DNA of 64,000 nt from NCBI RefSeq assembly GCF_965279545.1, contig NZ_OZ257250.1, positions 1,178,001 through 1,242,000 on the forward strand. The letters run 5' to 3'. Every line of letters begins with the position of its first letter. Within the stretch, counting starts at the first letter, position 1. The notes beneath the pieces were generated by a model, which worked only from the letters and a program-made list of their open reading frames with translations, was not told the DNA's origin and did not search any database. The position numbers and the translations under genes were made by a program. Origin of the DNA: Methylibium sp965279545. Lineage in GTDB: Bacteria; Pseudomonadota; Gammaproteobacteria; Burkholderiales; Burkholderiaceae_C. Below are positions 16,210 to 29,362 of this stretch, piece by piece.

Positions 16210-17799
16210 TCAGGCCTGCGTGCTGGCGATGTCCGAAGCGAGCGTCGGGTGCGGCAGGGGCGGTGCGGGCAGGCGCCGAGCGCGTCGGCCGGCCAGCAGC
16301 GCCTCCTGCAGCGCGGGAACGACCCGCGCCGGCTCGTTGCCCAGCACGCGCACGGCGCACACGCCATCGGCACCGCAGCGCGCCGCGGCCTCGACTTGCT
16401 CGGCCGTGAGGACGCCACCGATGGCCACGACCGGCAGACCGGCCATGGCGCACCACCACGCCAGGTTGTCCAGGCCTTGCGGCCGCCAGGGCATGGCCTT
16501 GGTCAGCGTGGGCCACACCGGCCCGCAGGCGACGTAACGCGGTGCCAGCGCCTTCGCGCGCGCGAGTTCCCACAGGCTGTGCGAGCTGATGCCGAGCGCG
16601 AGGCCGCTTGCCTGCAGCTCGGCGCGCCCCAGCTCGCCGAGCGCGAGCAGGTCTTCCTGCCCGAGGTGCACCCCCGGCGCGCCGAGTTCGGCGGCGAGTT
16701 GCCAGTGGTCGTTGACGAACAGCGTGGCGCCGGCGGTGCGGCAGGCGGCGATGCTGCCGTGCAGTGCCTCGCGCAGCGCGCGGTGCCAGGCCGCGCTTGC
16801 GTCCGGCGGCGTCTTGATGCGCAGCTGCAGCGTGCGCAGGCCGGCGGCCAGCGCTCCCGCCAGGCGCGTTTCGCTGTCGACGATGGCGTAGAGGTCCAGC
16901 CGGGTGCCGGGCGCGGCGCGCGGCACGGCGAAGCGCGGCGCTTCGCCCCAGGACAGCAGTGGCAGCGAGCCCGGATCGCCGGCGAAGCCGGCGCGGGCAT
17001 GCACCGGGCCGCTGCCGGACCCGGCGGCGTAGCCGCCGTGCAGCGCGTGGCCGGTTGCCATCTTGGCCAGCACCAGCGCGTCGGCCGGCACGAAGCCGAG
17101 CGCCAGCGCGGCCGCGGTGCTGGTCGCGAAGGTGCAGCCGGTGCCGTGCCGGTGGTCGGTGGCGATGCGGGGCGCGGCCAGCCAGCCCTCGGCCTGCCCG
17201 GTGCATAGCCAGTCGAGCACGCGGCCGTCGGTGTCGGCTGCGTCGCCGCCGGTGATGCACACGGCGCCTGCGCCCTGCCGGCGCAGTTGCCGTGCCAGTG
17301 CCGGCAACCCGCTCGCATCGACACCGCGCAGCGCCAGCAGGTGGGCGGCCTCGGCGCGGTTCGGCGTGACGACCGTGGCGCGCGGCAGCAGGAGTTCGCG
17401 GTAGGCGGCGAGGGTGGCGGCGTCGGCAAAGGCCGCTCCGGTGCTGGAGGCCAGCACCGGGTCCACCACCAGCGCCACCGGACGGTCGCGGCGCAGCCGG
17501 TCGACCCAGCGCGCGACGACGCGCACCTGCTCGACGCCGCCGAGCAGCCCGGTCTTGAGGGCGTGGGGCGGCATGTCCTCGGCGAGCGCCTGCAACTGGG
17601 CCTCGAGCACGAGCGGGGAGACCGGCTCGACGCGGGTCACCGCGCGCGAGTTCTGCGCCGTGACCGCGGCGACCACCGGGCACAGGTGCACGCCGAAGGC
17701 GTCGGCGGCACGCTGGTCGGCGCCGAGCCCGGCGCCGCCGCCGCTGTCGGTGCCGGCGATGCTCCAGATGACGGGCCGCGCTTCGGACGGCCCCGTCAT
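16210..17799 (-). CDS. thiDE: bifunctional HMP-phosphate kinase / thiamine-phosphate synthase
   Basis: A 529-residue fusion. Residues 1 to about 265 are the ThiD kinase (SIAGTDSGGGAGL near the N-terminus and DHRHGTGCTF around residue 212), which makes HMP diphosphate. Residues about 300-515 are ThiE (YAIVDSE, the AxYVACGPVWPT phosphate region and AIGGV), which joins HMP-PP and thiazole phosphate. It is the last gene of the thi operon, and its ATG overlaps the thiG stop by four bases. Confidence 0.93.
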   Translation of the reverse strand: MTGPSEARPVIWSIAGTDSGGGAGLGADQRAADAFGVHLCPVVAAVTAQNSRAVTRVEPVSPLVLEAQLQALAEDMPPHALKTGLLGGVEQVRVVARWVDRLRRDRPVALVVDPVLASSTGAAFADAATLAAYRELLLPRATVVTPNRAEAAHLLALRGVDASGLPALARQLRRQGAGAVCITGGDAADTDGRVLDWLCTGQAEGWLAAPRIATDHRHGTGCTFATSTAAALALGFVPADALVLAKMATGHALHGGYAAGSGSGPVHARAGFAGDPGSLPLLSWGEAPRFAVPRAAPGTRLDLYAIVDSETRLAGALAAGLRTLQLRIKTPPDASAAWHRALREALHGSIAACRTAGATLFVNDHWQLAAELGAPGVHLGQEDLLALGELGRAELQASGLALGISSHSLWELARAKALAPRYVACGPVWPTLTKAMPWRPQGLDNLAWWCAMAGLPVVAIGGVLTAEQVEAAARCGADGVCAVRVLGNEPARVVPALQEALLAGRRARRLPAPPLPHPTLASDIASTQA

Positions 17800-18686
17800 G
17801 GCGCGCCTGGCAGCAGGGAAGCCTGGCCGCCGACGGTGTCGGACAGCGTGAAGGGCTGGCCTGTGACCGGCGTGCTGGCGACGGCGAAGTCCTGCCGCGC
17901 CATGACGCCCGCGCGCCAGGCGGCGCGGCCCCCCTCGATCGCCAGGCGGAAGGCGCGTGCCATCGCGACCGGCTCACGCGCCTGCGCGACGGCCGAGTTC
18001 AGCAGCACGGCATCGAAGCCCATCTCCAGCGCCTGGGCGGCGTGAGAGGGTGCGCCGAGGCCGGCGTCGATGATCAGCGTCGCGTCCGGCAGGCGCTCGC
18101 GCAGCGTGCGCAGCGCGTAGGGGTTGAGCAGGCCCTGGCCCGAGCCGATCGGCGCGCCCCAGGGCATCAGCACCGGGCAGCCGGCGTCGAGCAGGCGGCG
18201 GCAGGTGACGAGGTCGTCGGTGCAGTACGGGAACACGGTGAAGCCGTCGCGCACCAGCTGCGTGGCCGCCGCCACGAGTTCGAAGGGGTCGGGCTGCAGC
18301 GTGTACTCGTCGCCGACCACCTCGAGCTTGAGCCAGGGGGTGTCGTAGAGCTCGCGGGCCATGTGGGCGAGCTGCACCGCCTCGCGCGCCGTGCGGCAGC
18401 CGGCCGTGTTGGGCAGCAGGTGCGCACCGGTGTCCCGCAGCGTCTGGCGGATCGAGGCGATGAAGCCGTTGTCGCCGGCCGCGGCGAGCGTGCGCTTGAG
18501 CCCGACCGTGACCACCTGCGTGCGCGCGGTCTGCAGCGCGCTCAGCAACACCGTGGGCGAGGGGTAGCCCGCGGTGCCGAGCAGGAAGCGGCTGTGCAGC
18601 TGCACTTTGCCCACCTGCCAGGGGTCGCTGCGGTCGTCGTCGGTCGTGTCGCCGGGCGGGGTGGGGCACAGGGTCTGTTGAAGCAT
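17796..18686 (-). CDS. thiG: thiazole synthase
   Basis: A 296-residue TIM-barrel enzyme forming the thiazole ring from deoxyxylulose phosphate, dehydroglycine and ThiS thiocarboxylate. Motifs seen are SRFLLGTAGYPS, LLPNTAGCRTAREAV, KLEVVGDE and PIGSGQGL. Its N-terminus (about 28 residues) is slightly extended. It lies 33 bases after thiS and overlaps thiDE. Confidence 0.95.
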   Translation of the reverse strand: MLQQTLCPTPPGDTTDDDRSDPWQVGKVQLHSRFLLGTAGYPSPTVLLSALQTARTQVVTVGLKRTLAAAGDNGFIASIRQTLRDTGAHLLPNTAGCRTAREAVQLAHMARELYDTPWLKLEVVGDEYTLQPDPFELVAAATQLVRDGFTVFPYCTDDLVTCRRLLDAGCPVLMPWGAPIGSGQGLLNPYALRTLRERLPDATLIIDAGLGAPSHAAQALEMGFDAVLLNSAVAQAREPVAMARAFRLAIEGGRAAWRAGVMARQDFAVASTPVTGQPFTLSDTVGGQASLLPGAP

Positions 18687-18719
18687 GGGAGGTCCTCGTG
18701 GAGCGGGCGGCCGTTGCGG

Positions 18720-18947
18720 TCAGCCACCGACGATGGGTTGGAAGAGCAGGACGTCGTCGCCGTCCAGCAGGACGCGCCCGGCCCGCAGGGGGCGCGCGAC
18801 GAACTCGCCATTGACGGCCGTCGTGACGGCGTTCGGGGCATGGCCGAGTGAACGCACCAGGTCGTCGAGCGTGCTGCCGCGCGCGTGCGTGCAGGGTCGG
18901 CCCTCGAGGCGCACGGTCACGGTTGCAGCGCTCGTCGGACTGTTCAT
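18720..18947 (-). CDS. thiS: sulfur carrier protein ThiS
   Basis: A 75-residue ubiquitin-like sulfur carrier ending in the required Gly-Gly (IVGG), which is adenylated and thiocarboxylated. Start MNSPTSAATV with GGAGG just upstream; it overlaps the thiO stop by four bases. It is about ten residues longer than E. coli ThiS at the N-terminus. Confidence 0.93.
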   Translation of the reverse strand: MNSPTSAATVTVRLEGRPCTHARGSTLDDLVRSLGHAPNAVTTAVNGEFVARPLRAGRVLLDGDDVLLFQPIVGG

Positions 18948-20044
18948 CGGGCAGCCTCCGGCAGCGTTGCGGCGATGTCGGCACGCTGCCGAGACCACGC
19001 TGCGAGCACGCCCTCCACCAGGGCCGGCGCGAGCAGCCAGCCATGGCGGAACAGGCCGTTGATGCGCACCAGCGTCGCGGTGATTTCGGTGTACGGCCGG
19101 TTGTCGGGCAGTGCCGGCCGCAGGTTGCGGTCGAGGCGCAGGATGCGCGCTTCGGCCAGAGACGGCATCACGCTGTGCGCGGCGGCCATCAGCTCCACTG
19201 CGCTGCGCAGCGACATCGGCGAGCGGTCCTCGCTCTCGATCTCGGTGGCGCCGAGCAGCACGATGTCGCCGGGCCGCGGCACCAGGTAGACGCGGTGGCG
19301 CGGGTGCAGCAGGCGCACCGGCCGCGTCAGGCCGTGCCCGGCGGCGTGCAGCCACACGGTCTCGCCGCGCACGCCGCGCAGCGGCAGCTCGGGCCGCGCG
19401 CCGAGGCCGCGCACGTCGAACACCGCATCGAAGTGCTGCCAGCCGCTGACCGGGCCGTCGACGAGCAGGGCGCCGGCGCGCAGTTCGGTGACCTGGCAGC
19501 CCCAGTGCCAGCTCACGCCGGGCGCATCGCGGTGCAGCGAGAACATCGTGTGCACCGGCTCGATCTGCGCCTCGCCGGACAGCAGCCAGGCGTGGCCGGG
19601 CGGCTGCAGCCCGGGCTCCAGATGGGCCAGCTGGTCAGCGCTGAGGGCCACCGGTGCCGAGGCGGGTGCGAGTGCGGGCACCGGCGTGGCCGACAGACGT
19701 GCCAGCACCCGTTGCGCCGCTGCGAGATCGCTGCGGTGGGCGAGCAGCAGGCTGCCGCGCTCCTCGAAGGCCGGCGGATCGGGCAGCGTGGCGACGATCG
19801 CACGCCACAGCGCGATCGATCGCCAGCCGAGCGCCGCGATCTCCGGGCCGGCGTTGTCGAGCTCGGCCAGCGGGCTGAGCATGCCGGCGGCCGTGAACGC
19901 GGCCGCGCCGCGCCCGTCGAAGCGCGGCTGCGGACCGGGCGCCGGGTCGAACACGCTGACGCGGTAGCCTGCATGGGCCAGTTGCCAGGCCAGCAGCCGG
20001 CCCAGCAGGCCGGCGCCGGCGATGCCGAGGTCGAGCGAGGGCAC
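18944..20044 (-). CDS. thiO: glycine oxidase ThiO
   Basis: A 366-residue FAD-dependent amine oxidase. The dinucleotide fold GIAGAGLLGRLLA is at residues 7-19, and a C-terminal DNRPYTEI segment is typical of the family. It converts glycine to iminoacetate for ThiG. It lies three bases after thiC and overlaps thiS. Confidence 0.92.
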   Translation of the reverse strand: MPSLDLGIAGAGLLGRLLAWQLAHAGYRVSVFDPAPGPQPRFDGRGAAAFTAAGMLSPLAELDNAGPEIAALGWRSIALWRAIVATLPDPPAFEERGSLLLAHRSDLAAAQRVLARLSATPVPALAPASAPVALSADQLAHLEPGLQPPGHAWLLSGEAQIEPVHTMFSLHRDAPGVSWHWGCQVTELRAGALLVDGPVSGWQHFDAVFDVRGLGARPELPLRGVRGETVWLHAAGHGLTRPVRLLHPRHRVYLVPRPGDIVLLGATEIESEDRSPMSLRSAVELMAAAHSVMPSLAEARILRLDRNLRPALPDNRPYTEITATLVRINGLFRHGWLLAPALVEGVLAAWSRQRADIAATLPEAAR

Positions 20045-20047
20045 GGC

Positions 20048-21934
<1,887 letters not shown>

Positions 21935-22020
21935 TCGGGCTCCTTCGTGAGAGGTGATTGCTCCGAAGGTCGCCCCATGCCGGCACCGGTCCGCGAGGGA
22001 CCGACGCCAAGGGTGTGACA

Positions 22021-22106
22021 GCTCTTCTTCCGCCGGTACTAACCGGTTCAAGTTCGCGGGTTCGGATTCACCGTCTCAGCACGCAGACCTGCATGCACCC
22101 CGGAGC
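22021..22106 (-). ncRNA. TPP riboswitch (THI element)
   Basis: On the minus strand the conserved parts appear in order: GGGGTGC, CTGAGACGGTGAATCCG (the CUGAGA pyrimidine sensor), then GAACTTGAACCGGTTAGTACCGGCG. The closing stem pairs GCTC at the 5' end with GAGC at the 3' end. It lies 87 bases upstream of the thiC ATG and should repress the thi operon when TPP is plentiful. Confidence 0.93.
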
Positions 22107-22261
22107 AAGGCCCATTGTGTGAGTGCGCCGAAGCCGGTGTCAATGCATGCCCGTGCGTATTTTTCAAACCGTTTCTGCACGGATGCCGTGGCGATTTGCC
22201 AACATGCGGGTGTGGGGATGAACCGGCATGCGACATGTGTTCAATCCGCCGAAGCCTCGAT

Positions 22262-22275
22262 GCGACAGATGTCGC
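22262..22275. promoter_or_regulatory. perfect palindrome GCGACAGATGTCGC upstream of regulator gene
   Basis: GCGACA-GA-TGTCGC matches the palindromes of the PQQ dehydrogenase, acoX and DUF1097 promoters. It suggests that the regulator controls its own gene. Confidence 0.55.
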
Positions 22276-22386
22276 TCATGGTTCGCGTCGTGCCGATGTC
22301 GATGCACCTTCGGATCCGGGTCGCCCCGCAGGGCCGATGCGTCGTTTCTCGCCGGCGGGCGAAGGTCTGCGGCCGGCCCGCAACCT

Positions 22387-22402
22387 GGGCACGCGGCGTG
22401 CT
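22387..22402 (+). promoter_or_regulatory. possible sigma54 promoter of the regulator gene
   Basis: GGGCACGCGGCGTGCT has GG and GC ten bases apart, 113 bases downstream of the palindrome. It departs from the consensus more than the other sites and implies a leader of about 280 nt, so support is weak. Confidence 0.3.
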
Positions 22403-22693
22403 ATGCCTGCTCGTCGCGCAAACCTCGATGGGCGGGGTGCTGTTGCTGACCGCCAGACGCCACGCGCGCCGCGCCGCAGAGCGGCATCCACCCGATCGCG
22501 GGTGCGGTGCCGCTGTCGCCTGTCCGCGCATCGAACCCCGGGGTGCCCGCTCCATCCTCGCCGCGTGGGATTGCACGTCCGCAAAGCCCCGGGGGTTTCC
22601 GCTGTAGCGTTGGCCAGCCGCTCGGTGGATCATCAAACAAGAAGAAGACTTCAGCCATTGGGAGCAAACGGCAGAAGCAATTGGAGGTGACGC

Positions 22694-24694
<2,001 letters not shown>

Positions 24695-24787
24695 CCGCCG
24701 GCCGCTGCGGGCGGTGCGGCGGGAAAACCCCTTCGGGGAGAGGGCGCCCGGCTTCTAGAATGGGAGCCCTTCTCTGGAGTGGTTCCC

Positions 24788-25378
24788 ATGACGCAAGCGA
24801 AAGTCCGGTCTCCGCGCAGCAGTCCGGCCAAGGCCGACGAGGGCCCGGATGAAGCGGGCAGCATCCGGGTTCTGAAGAAGTACCCGAACCGCCGCTTGTA
24901 CGACACCCAGACCAGCGGCTACATCACGCTGGCCGACGTGCGGCAGATGGTGCTCGACAGCGAGAGTTTCGTCGTGCGCGACGCCAAAACCGGCGAGGAC
25001 CTGACGCGCAGCATCCTGCTGCAGATCATCCTGGAGGCCGAGACCGGCGGCATGCCGATGTTCACGACGCCGGTGCTGGCCCACATCATCCGCCTGTACG
25101 GCCACACCATGCAGGGCCTGCTCGGCTCCTACCTCGAGAAGAACATCCAGGCCTTCACCGAGATGCAGAGCCGCTTTGCCGAACAGACCGGCCTGGGCGC
25201 AGGCAAGGCCTACAGCCCCGAGCTGTGGGCACAGTTCATGAGCGTGCAGGCGCCGATGATGCAGGGCCTGATGAGCAGCTACCTCGACCAGTCGAAGAAC
25301 CTGTTCGTGCAGATGCAGGAGCAGATGCACAAGCAGACCGAGAGCCTGTTCTCGGCGACCACCGGCGCCAAGAAATAG
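24788..25378 (+). CDS. phaR: polyhydroxyalkanoate synthesis repressor PhaR
   Basis: A 196-residue regulator with the conserved N-terminal DNA-binding domain (RVLKKYPNRRLYDTQTSGYI near residues 26-45) and a PHB-accumulation regulatory domain behind it. A Gln/Met-rich tail may form a coiled coil. It represses phasin genes and binds PHB granules in relatives. The ATG was taken with GGAG eight bases upstream; an upstream in-frame GTG is less likely. Confidence 0.93.
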   Translation: MTQAKVRSPRSSPAKADEGPDEAGSIRVLKKYPNRRLYDTQTSGYITLADVRQMVLDSESFVVRDAKTGEDLTRSILLQIILEAETGGMPMFTTPVLAHIIRLYGHTMQGLLGSYLEKNIQAFTEMQSRFAEQTGLGAGKAYSPELWAQFMSVQAPMMQGLMSSYLDQSKNLFVQMQEQMHKQTESLFSATTGAKK

Positions 25379-25442
25379 GGCCGGTAGGCCCGCTCCGGCC
25401 TTTCGCGCGGGGCGATCGGCCGGGATCGGCGAAAATCCGCCG

Positions 25443-26858
25443 ATGACCCAGACTGCTGTAGTGGACACCACCGCCCCGACCGTGGGCGATGCCGCCTCCC
25501 GCAACATCCCCAAGATCGGCTTCGTGTCGCTCGGCTGCCCCAAGGCGCTGACCGATTCGGAGCTCATCCTCACGCAGTTGCGCGCCGAGGGCTACGACAC
25601 TTCCAAGAGTTTCGCCGGCGCCGACCTGGTGATCGTCAACACCTGCGGCTTCATCGACGACGCGGTGAAGGAGAGCCTCGACACCATCGGCGAGGCGCTG
25701 GCCGAGAACGGCAGGGTCATCGTCACTGGCTGCCTGGGTGCCAAGGCGGGCGAAGGCGGCGGCAACCTGGTGCGCCAGATGCACCCGAGCGTGCTGGCCG
25801 TGACCGGGCCGCACGCGACGCAGGAGGTGATGGACGCGGTGCACGTGCACGTGCCCAAGCCGCACGACCCCTTCGTCGACCTGGTGCCGGCCTACGGCGT
25901 GAAGCTCACGCCCAGGCACTACGCCTACCTGAAGATCAGCGAGGGCTGCAACCACCGCTGCAGCTTCTGCATCATCCCCAGCATGCGCGGCGACCTGGTG
26001 TCGCGGCCGATCGGCGATGTGCTGAACGAAGCGCGCGCGCTGTTCGAGTCGGGCGTGAAGGAGCTGCTGGTGATCAGCCAGGACACCTCGGCTTACGGCG
26101 TCGACGTGAAGTACCGCACCGGCTTCTGGGACGGCAAGCCGGTCAAGACGCGCATGACCGAGCTGGTCGAGCGCCTGGGCGAACTCGCCGAACCCCATGG
26201 CGCCTGGGTGCGGCTGCACTACGTCTACCCCTACCCGCATGTCGACGAGATCCTGCCGCTGATGGCGGCCGGCCGCGTGCTGCCCTACCTCGACGTGCCG
26301 TTCCAGCACGCCCACCCCGACGTGCTCAAGCGCATGAAGCGCCCCGCCAACGGCGAGAAGAACCTGGAGCGCCTGCAGCGCTGGCGCGAGGCCTGCCCGC
26401 AGATCGTGGTGCGCTCCACCTTCATCGCCGGCTTCCCCGGCGAGACCGAATCCGAGTTCGAGCACCTGCTCGACTTCATGCGCGAGGCCCGCATCGACCG
26501 GGCCGGTTGCTTTGCCTATTCCCCGGTCGAAGGCGCCAGCGCGAACGAACTCGCCGGTGCCTTGCCCGAGGCCGTGCGCGAGGAGCGCCGGGCCCGCTTC
26601 ATGGCGGTGGCCGAGGCGGTGTCGGCCGAGAAGCTGCGCGAGCGCGTCGGGGCCGAGATGCAGGTGCTGATCGATGCCGCGCCGGCGCTCGGCAAGAAGG
26701 GCGGCCGCGGCCGCAGCTATGCCGACGCGCCCGAGATCGACGGCGTCGTGCACCTGCTGGCGCCGCTGAAGGCCTCGAAGCAGCTGCGCGTCGGCGAGTT
26801 CACCCGCGCGCGCATCGTCGGCACGCAGGGCCACGATCTCGTCGGGCAGCCGACGTGA
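25443..26858 (+). CDS. rimO: ribosomal protein S12 methylthiotransferase
   Basis: A 471-residue radical SAM methylthiotransferase modifying Asp88 of S12. It has the UPF0004 domain (GFVSLGCPKALTDSE), the radical SAM motif CNHRCSFC and a C-terminal TRAM domain. The length is normal for Burkholderiales. It lies seven bases before a metC-like gene. Confidence 0.95.
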   Translation: MTQTAVVDTTAPTVGDAASRNIPKIGFVSLGCPKALTDSELILTQLRAEGYDTSKSFAGADLVIVNTCGFIDDAVKESLDTIGEALAENGRVIVTGCLGAKAGEGGGNLVRQMHPSVLAVTGPHATQEVMDAVHVHVPKPHDPFVDLVPAYGVKLTPRHYAYLKISEGCNHRCSFCIIPSMRGDLVSRPIGDVLNEARALFESGVKELLVISQDTSAYGVDVKYRTGFWDGKPVKTRMTELVERLGELAEPHGAWVRLHYVYPYPHVDEILPLMAAGRVLPYLDVPFQHAHPDVLKRMKRPANGEKNLERLQRWREACPQIVVRSTFIAGFPGETESEFEHLLDFMREARIDRAGCFAYSPVEGASANELAGALPEAVREERRARFMAVAEAVSAEKLRERVGAEMQVLIDAAPALGKKGGRGRSYADAPEIDGVVHLLAPLKASKQLRVGEFTRARIVGTQGHDLVGQPT

Positions 26859-26865
26859 GTACGGC

Positions 26866-28053
26866 ATGAGCGACGAGCGCCGCGGCGACGATCCGCTCAC
26901 CACAGGCCTGATCCACCATCCTTACGAGCCGCCGGCCGGCTTCAGCGCGGTGCCGCCGGCGGTGCACAAGGCCTCGACGGTGATCTTCCGCAACGTGGCG
27001 GCCTTGCGCGCGCGCAGCTGGAAGGAGAAGACCGGCTACACCTACGGACTGCACGGCACGCCGACCACCTTCATGCTCGAGGAACGCATCGCGACGCTCG
27101 AAGGCGGGCGGCAGACCCTGCTGGCGCCCAGTGGCCTCGCGGCGATCGTGCTGGTGGACCTGGCCCTGCTGAAGGCGGGCGACGAGGTGCTGCTGCCGGC
27201 CAATGCCTACGGCCCGGGCAAGGAGCTGGCGCGGCAGGAGCTGGCGCGCCTCGGTGTCACGCACCGGCTGTACGATCCGCTGGATGCCGCTGGATTGGCC
27301 GCGATGATCGGGCCGCAGACGCGGCTCGTCTGGCTCGAGGCGGCGGGTTCGGTGACGATGGAGTTCCCCGACCTGGCCGGCCTGGTGGCCGCCTGCCGGG
27401 CGCGCGGCGTGACGACCGCGCTCGACAACACCTGGGGCGCGGGCGTCGCCTTCGCGCCCTTCGAGCAAGGTGTCGACATTTCGATGCATGCGCTGACCAA
27501 GTACCCCTCGGGTGGCGCCGACCTGCTGATGGGCTCGGTGACCACGCGCGACGAGGCCCTGCACCAGCGCCTGAAGATGACGCACATGCGCCTGGGCCTG
27601 GGGGTCGGCGCGAACGACGTGGAGTTCGTGCTGCGCTCGCTGCCGACGCTGGCGCTGCGCTACGCCGCGCACGACGCTGCCGCGCGCCGCCTGGCGGCGT
27701 GGTGGCAGACGCGGCCCGAGGTCGCCCAGGTGCTGCACCCGGCGCTGGCCGGGGCGCCCGGCCACGCGCACTGGGCCGGCAGCTGCCGCGCCGCGGCGGG
27801 GCTGTTCTCGGTGGTGTTCGATGCGCGCTACACGGCGCCACAGGTCGACGCCTTCGTCGATGCGCTCCGGCTGTTCAAGATCGGCTATTCGTGGGGCGGC
27901 CCGATGAGCCTGGCGGTGCCCTACGACCTGGCCGCGCTGCGCGGGCCCGCGGCGGCGGGGCAGGGCACGCTGGTGCGCTTCTCGGTCGGGCTGGAGGCCG
28001 TGGAGGACCTGCAGGCCGACCTGGAGCAGGCCCTGGCAGCGCTACAGGTCTGA
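26866..28053 (+). CDS. metC: cystathionine beta-lyase-type PLP enzyme
   Basis: A 395-residue member of the Cys/Met metabolism PLP family. The PLP lysine lies in SMHALTKYPSGG, and the YGLHGTPT and SWGGPMSL segments are typical of MetC. It should cleave cystathionine to homocysteine, pyruvate and ammonia in the cytoplasm. It follows rimO by seven bases. Other carbon-sulfur lyase activities cannot be ruled out. Confidence 0.88.
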   Translation: MSDERRGDDPLTTGLIHHPYEPPAGFSAVPPAVHKASTVIFRNVAALRARSWKEKTGYTYGLHGTPTTFMLEERIATLEGGRQTLLAPSGLAAIVLVDLALLKAGDEVLLPANAYGPGKELARQELARLGVTHRLYDPLDAAGLAAMIGPQTRLVWLEAAGSVTMEFPDLAGLVAACRARGVTTALDNTWGAGVAFAPFEQGVDISMHALTKYPSGGADLLMGSVTTRDEALHQRLKMTHMRLGLGVGANDVEFVLRSLPTLALRYAAHDAAARRLAAWWQTRPEVAQVLHPALAGAPGHAHWAGSCRAAAGLFSVVFDARYTAPQVDAFVDALRLFKIGYSWGGPMSLAVPYDLAALRGPAAAGQGTLVRFSVGLEAVEDLQADLEQALAALQV

Positions 28054-28074
28054 GGCCTGGACGGTGCGCGGCGC

Positions 28075-28542
28075 TCAGGCGTCCTTGCGGGGGCTGCTGA
28101 TCTTGTGCCGCATCAGCTGGCCTTTCTCCCGCTCCCAGTCGCGCTTCTTCTCGGTCTCGCGCTTGTCGTGCAGGTCCTTGCCCTTGGCGAGGGCGACGTC
28201 GGCCTTCACGCGTCCGCCCTTGTAGTGCAGGTTCAGCGGCACGAGCGTGTAGCCCTTCTGCTCGACCTTGCCGACCAGACGACGGATCTCGTCCTTCTTC
28301 ATCAGCAGCTTCTTGGTCCGGTCGGCCTGCGGATGGACGTGGGTCGATGCGGTGTTGAGCGGGTTGATGCGGCAGCCGATCAGGAACAGCTCGCCGTCCT
28401 TGATGACGACGTAGCCGTCGGTCAGCTGCACCTGGCCGGCGCGGATGGCCTTGACCTCCCAGCCTTCGAGCACCATGCCGGCCTCGAACTGCTCCTCGAT
28501 GGTGTAGTTGAAGCGGGCCTTCTTGTTGTCTGCGATGGCCAT
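28075..28542 (-). CDS. smpB: SsrA-binding protein SmpB
   Basis: A 155-residue tmRNA-binding protein for ribosome rescue. It has NKKARFNYTIEEQFEAG at the start, GWEVKAIRAG, and the basic tail WEREKGQLMRHK. The start at MAIADNKK has GAGGGG upstream; a TTG four codons earlier is less likely. It is divergent from ratA, the usual arrangement in beta- and gammaproteobacteria. Confidence 0.97.
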   Translation of the reverse strand: MAIADNKKARFNYTIEEQFEAGMVLEGWEVKAIRAGQVQLTDGYVVIKDGELFLIGCRINPLNTASTHVHPQADRTKKLLMKKDEIRRLVGKVEQKGYTLVPLNLHYKGGRVKADVALAKGKDLHDKRETEKKRDWEREKGQLMRHKISSPRKDA

Positions 28543-28571
28543 GAAGCCCCTCAATAGAATCTCATCATTCT

Positions 28572-29033
28572 ATGAAGCACGTGAAAAAGTCAGTTCTGCT
28601 GTGGTACTCGGCGCGCGAGATGTACGACCTCGTCACCGCCGTGCCCGACTATCCGAAGTTCCTGCCGTGGTGCGAACGCACCGAGGTGCTCGAATCGCAG
28701 GAGGGGAGCATGACAGCCCGCTTGCACCTGGCCTACCACGGCGTGCGCCACGCGTTCACCACGCGCAACGCCCACATACCCGGCCAGTCGGTCGTCGTCT
28801 CGCTGGTCGACGGGCCGTTCTCGCAGCTCGAGGGCATCTGGCAATTCGTCACCCTGGGCGCACCGGCCGATGGCGGCGATGCACCGCGAGCCTGCCGCGT
28901 CGAGTTCGACCTGCGCTACGCATTCAGCAGCAAGGCGCTCGAGGCCGTGATCAGCCCGGTGTTCGACCGCATCGCCGGCACCCTGGTGGACTCCTTCGTC
29001 AGGCGGGCAGAGCAGGTGCATGGACCCCGCTGA
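28572..29033 (+). CDS. ratA: RatA / Coq10-type START-domain protein
   Basis: A 153-residue polyketide cyclase/START-fold protein starting MKHVKKSVLLWYSAREMYDL. In E. coli this gene next to smpB is ratA (pasT), described both as a translation-initiation toxin and as a Coq10-like ubiquinone-binding protein; the second role is better supported in many bacteria. It overlaps the next gene by 14 bases. Confidence 0.9.
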   Translation: MKHVKKSVLLWYSAREMYDLVTAVPDYPKFLPWCERTEVLESQEGSMTARLHLAYHGVRHAFTTRNAHIPGQSVVVSLVDGPFSQLEGIWQFVTLGAPADGGDAPRACRVEFDLRYAFSSKALEAVISPVFDRIAGTLVDSFVRRAEQVHGPR

Positions 29034-29349
29034 AGACCGACCGGTGCGCGTGGAGGTTGTCTACAGCCCGCTCGGGCGGACGGTCGACCGCGTCGAGTTG
29101 ACGCTGGTCGAAGGCAGCACCGCCTTGCAAGCCCTGCAGGCGAGCGGCTTGCTGCAGCGCTACCCGGCGATCGATCTGACGGTGCAGCGGCTTGGCCTGT
29201 GGGGGCGCTTGTGCCCGCCGGGTGAACTGCTGCGCGATGGCGATCGCGTCGAACTGTACCGTCCGCTGACGGTGGATCCGAAGGAAGCCCGGCGCCTGCG
29301 CTACCGCCGCCAGAGCGAACGACAGGGAGCCCGCAAGCCCGTTCGCTGA
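29020..29349 (+). CDS. RnfH/RatB-family ubiquitin-like protein
   Basis: A 109-residue protein of the UPF0125/RnfH family (VRVEVVYSPLGRTV start, RDGDRVELYRPLTVDPKEAR near the C-terminus). It has a beta-grasp fold and unknown function; in E. coli it is the partner encoded after ratA. Tail residues are basic. Confidence 0.88.
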   Translation: MDPAEDRPVRVEVVYSPLGRTVDRVELTLVEGSTALQALQASGLLQRYPAIDLTVQRLGLWGRLCPPGELLRDGDRVELYRPLTVDPKEARRLRYRRQSERQGARKPVR

Positions 29350-29362
29350 GCGGAGCGGCTGC

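Larger units (their letters stand above)
21935..22693. other. divergent leader region, thiC and regulator gene
   Basis: No gene was seen. The thiC side (to about 22110) is the TPP riboswitch leader. The other side, about 580 bases, is the leader of the AcoR-type gene and holds a perfect palindrome at 22262-22275 and a weaker -24/-12-like sequence near 22387. Confidence 0.6.

Noticed and set aside
22420..22693. Possible pqqA-like small peptide gene in the regulator leader
   Set aside because: No Glu-x3-Tyr peptide core and no ribosome binding site; the frames are Arg-rich noise.
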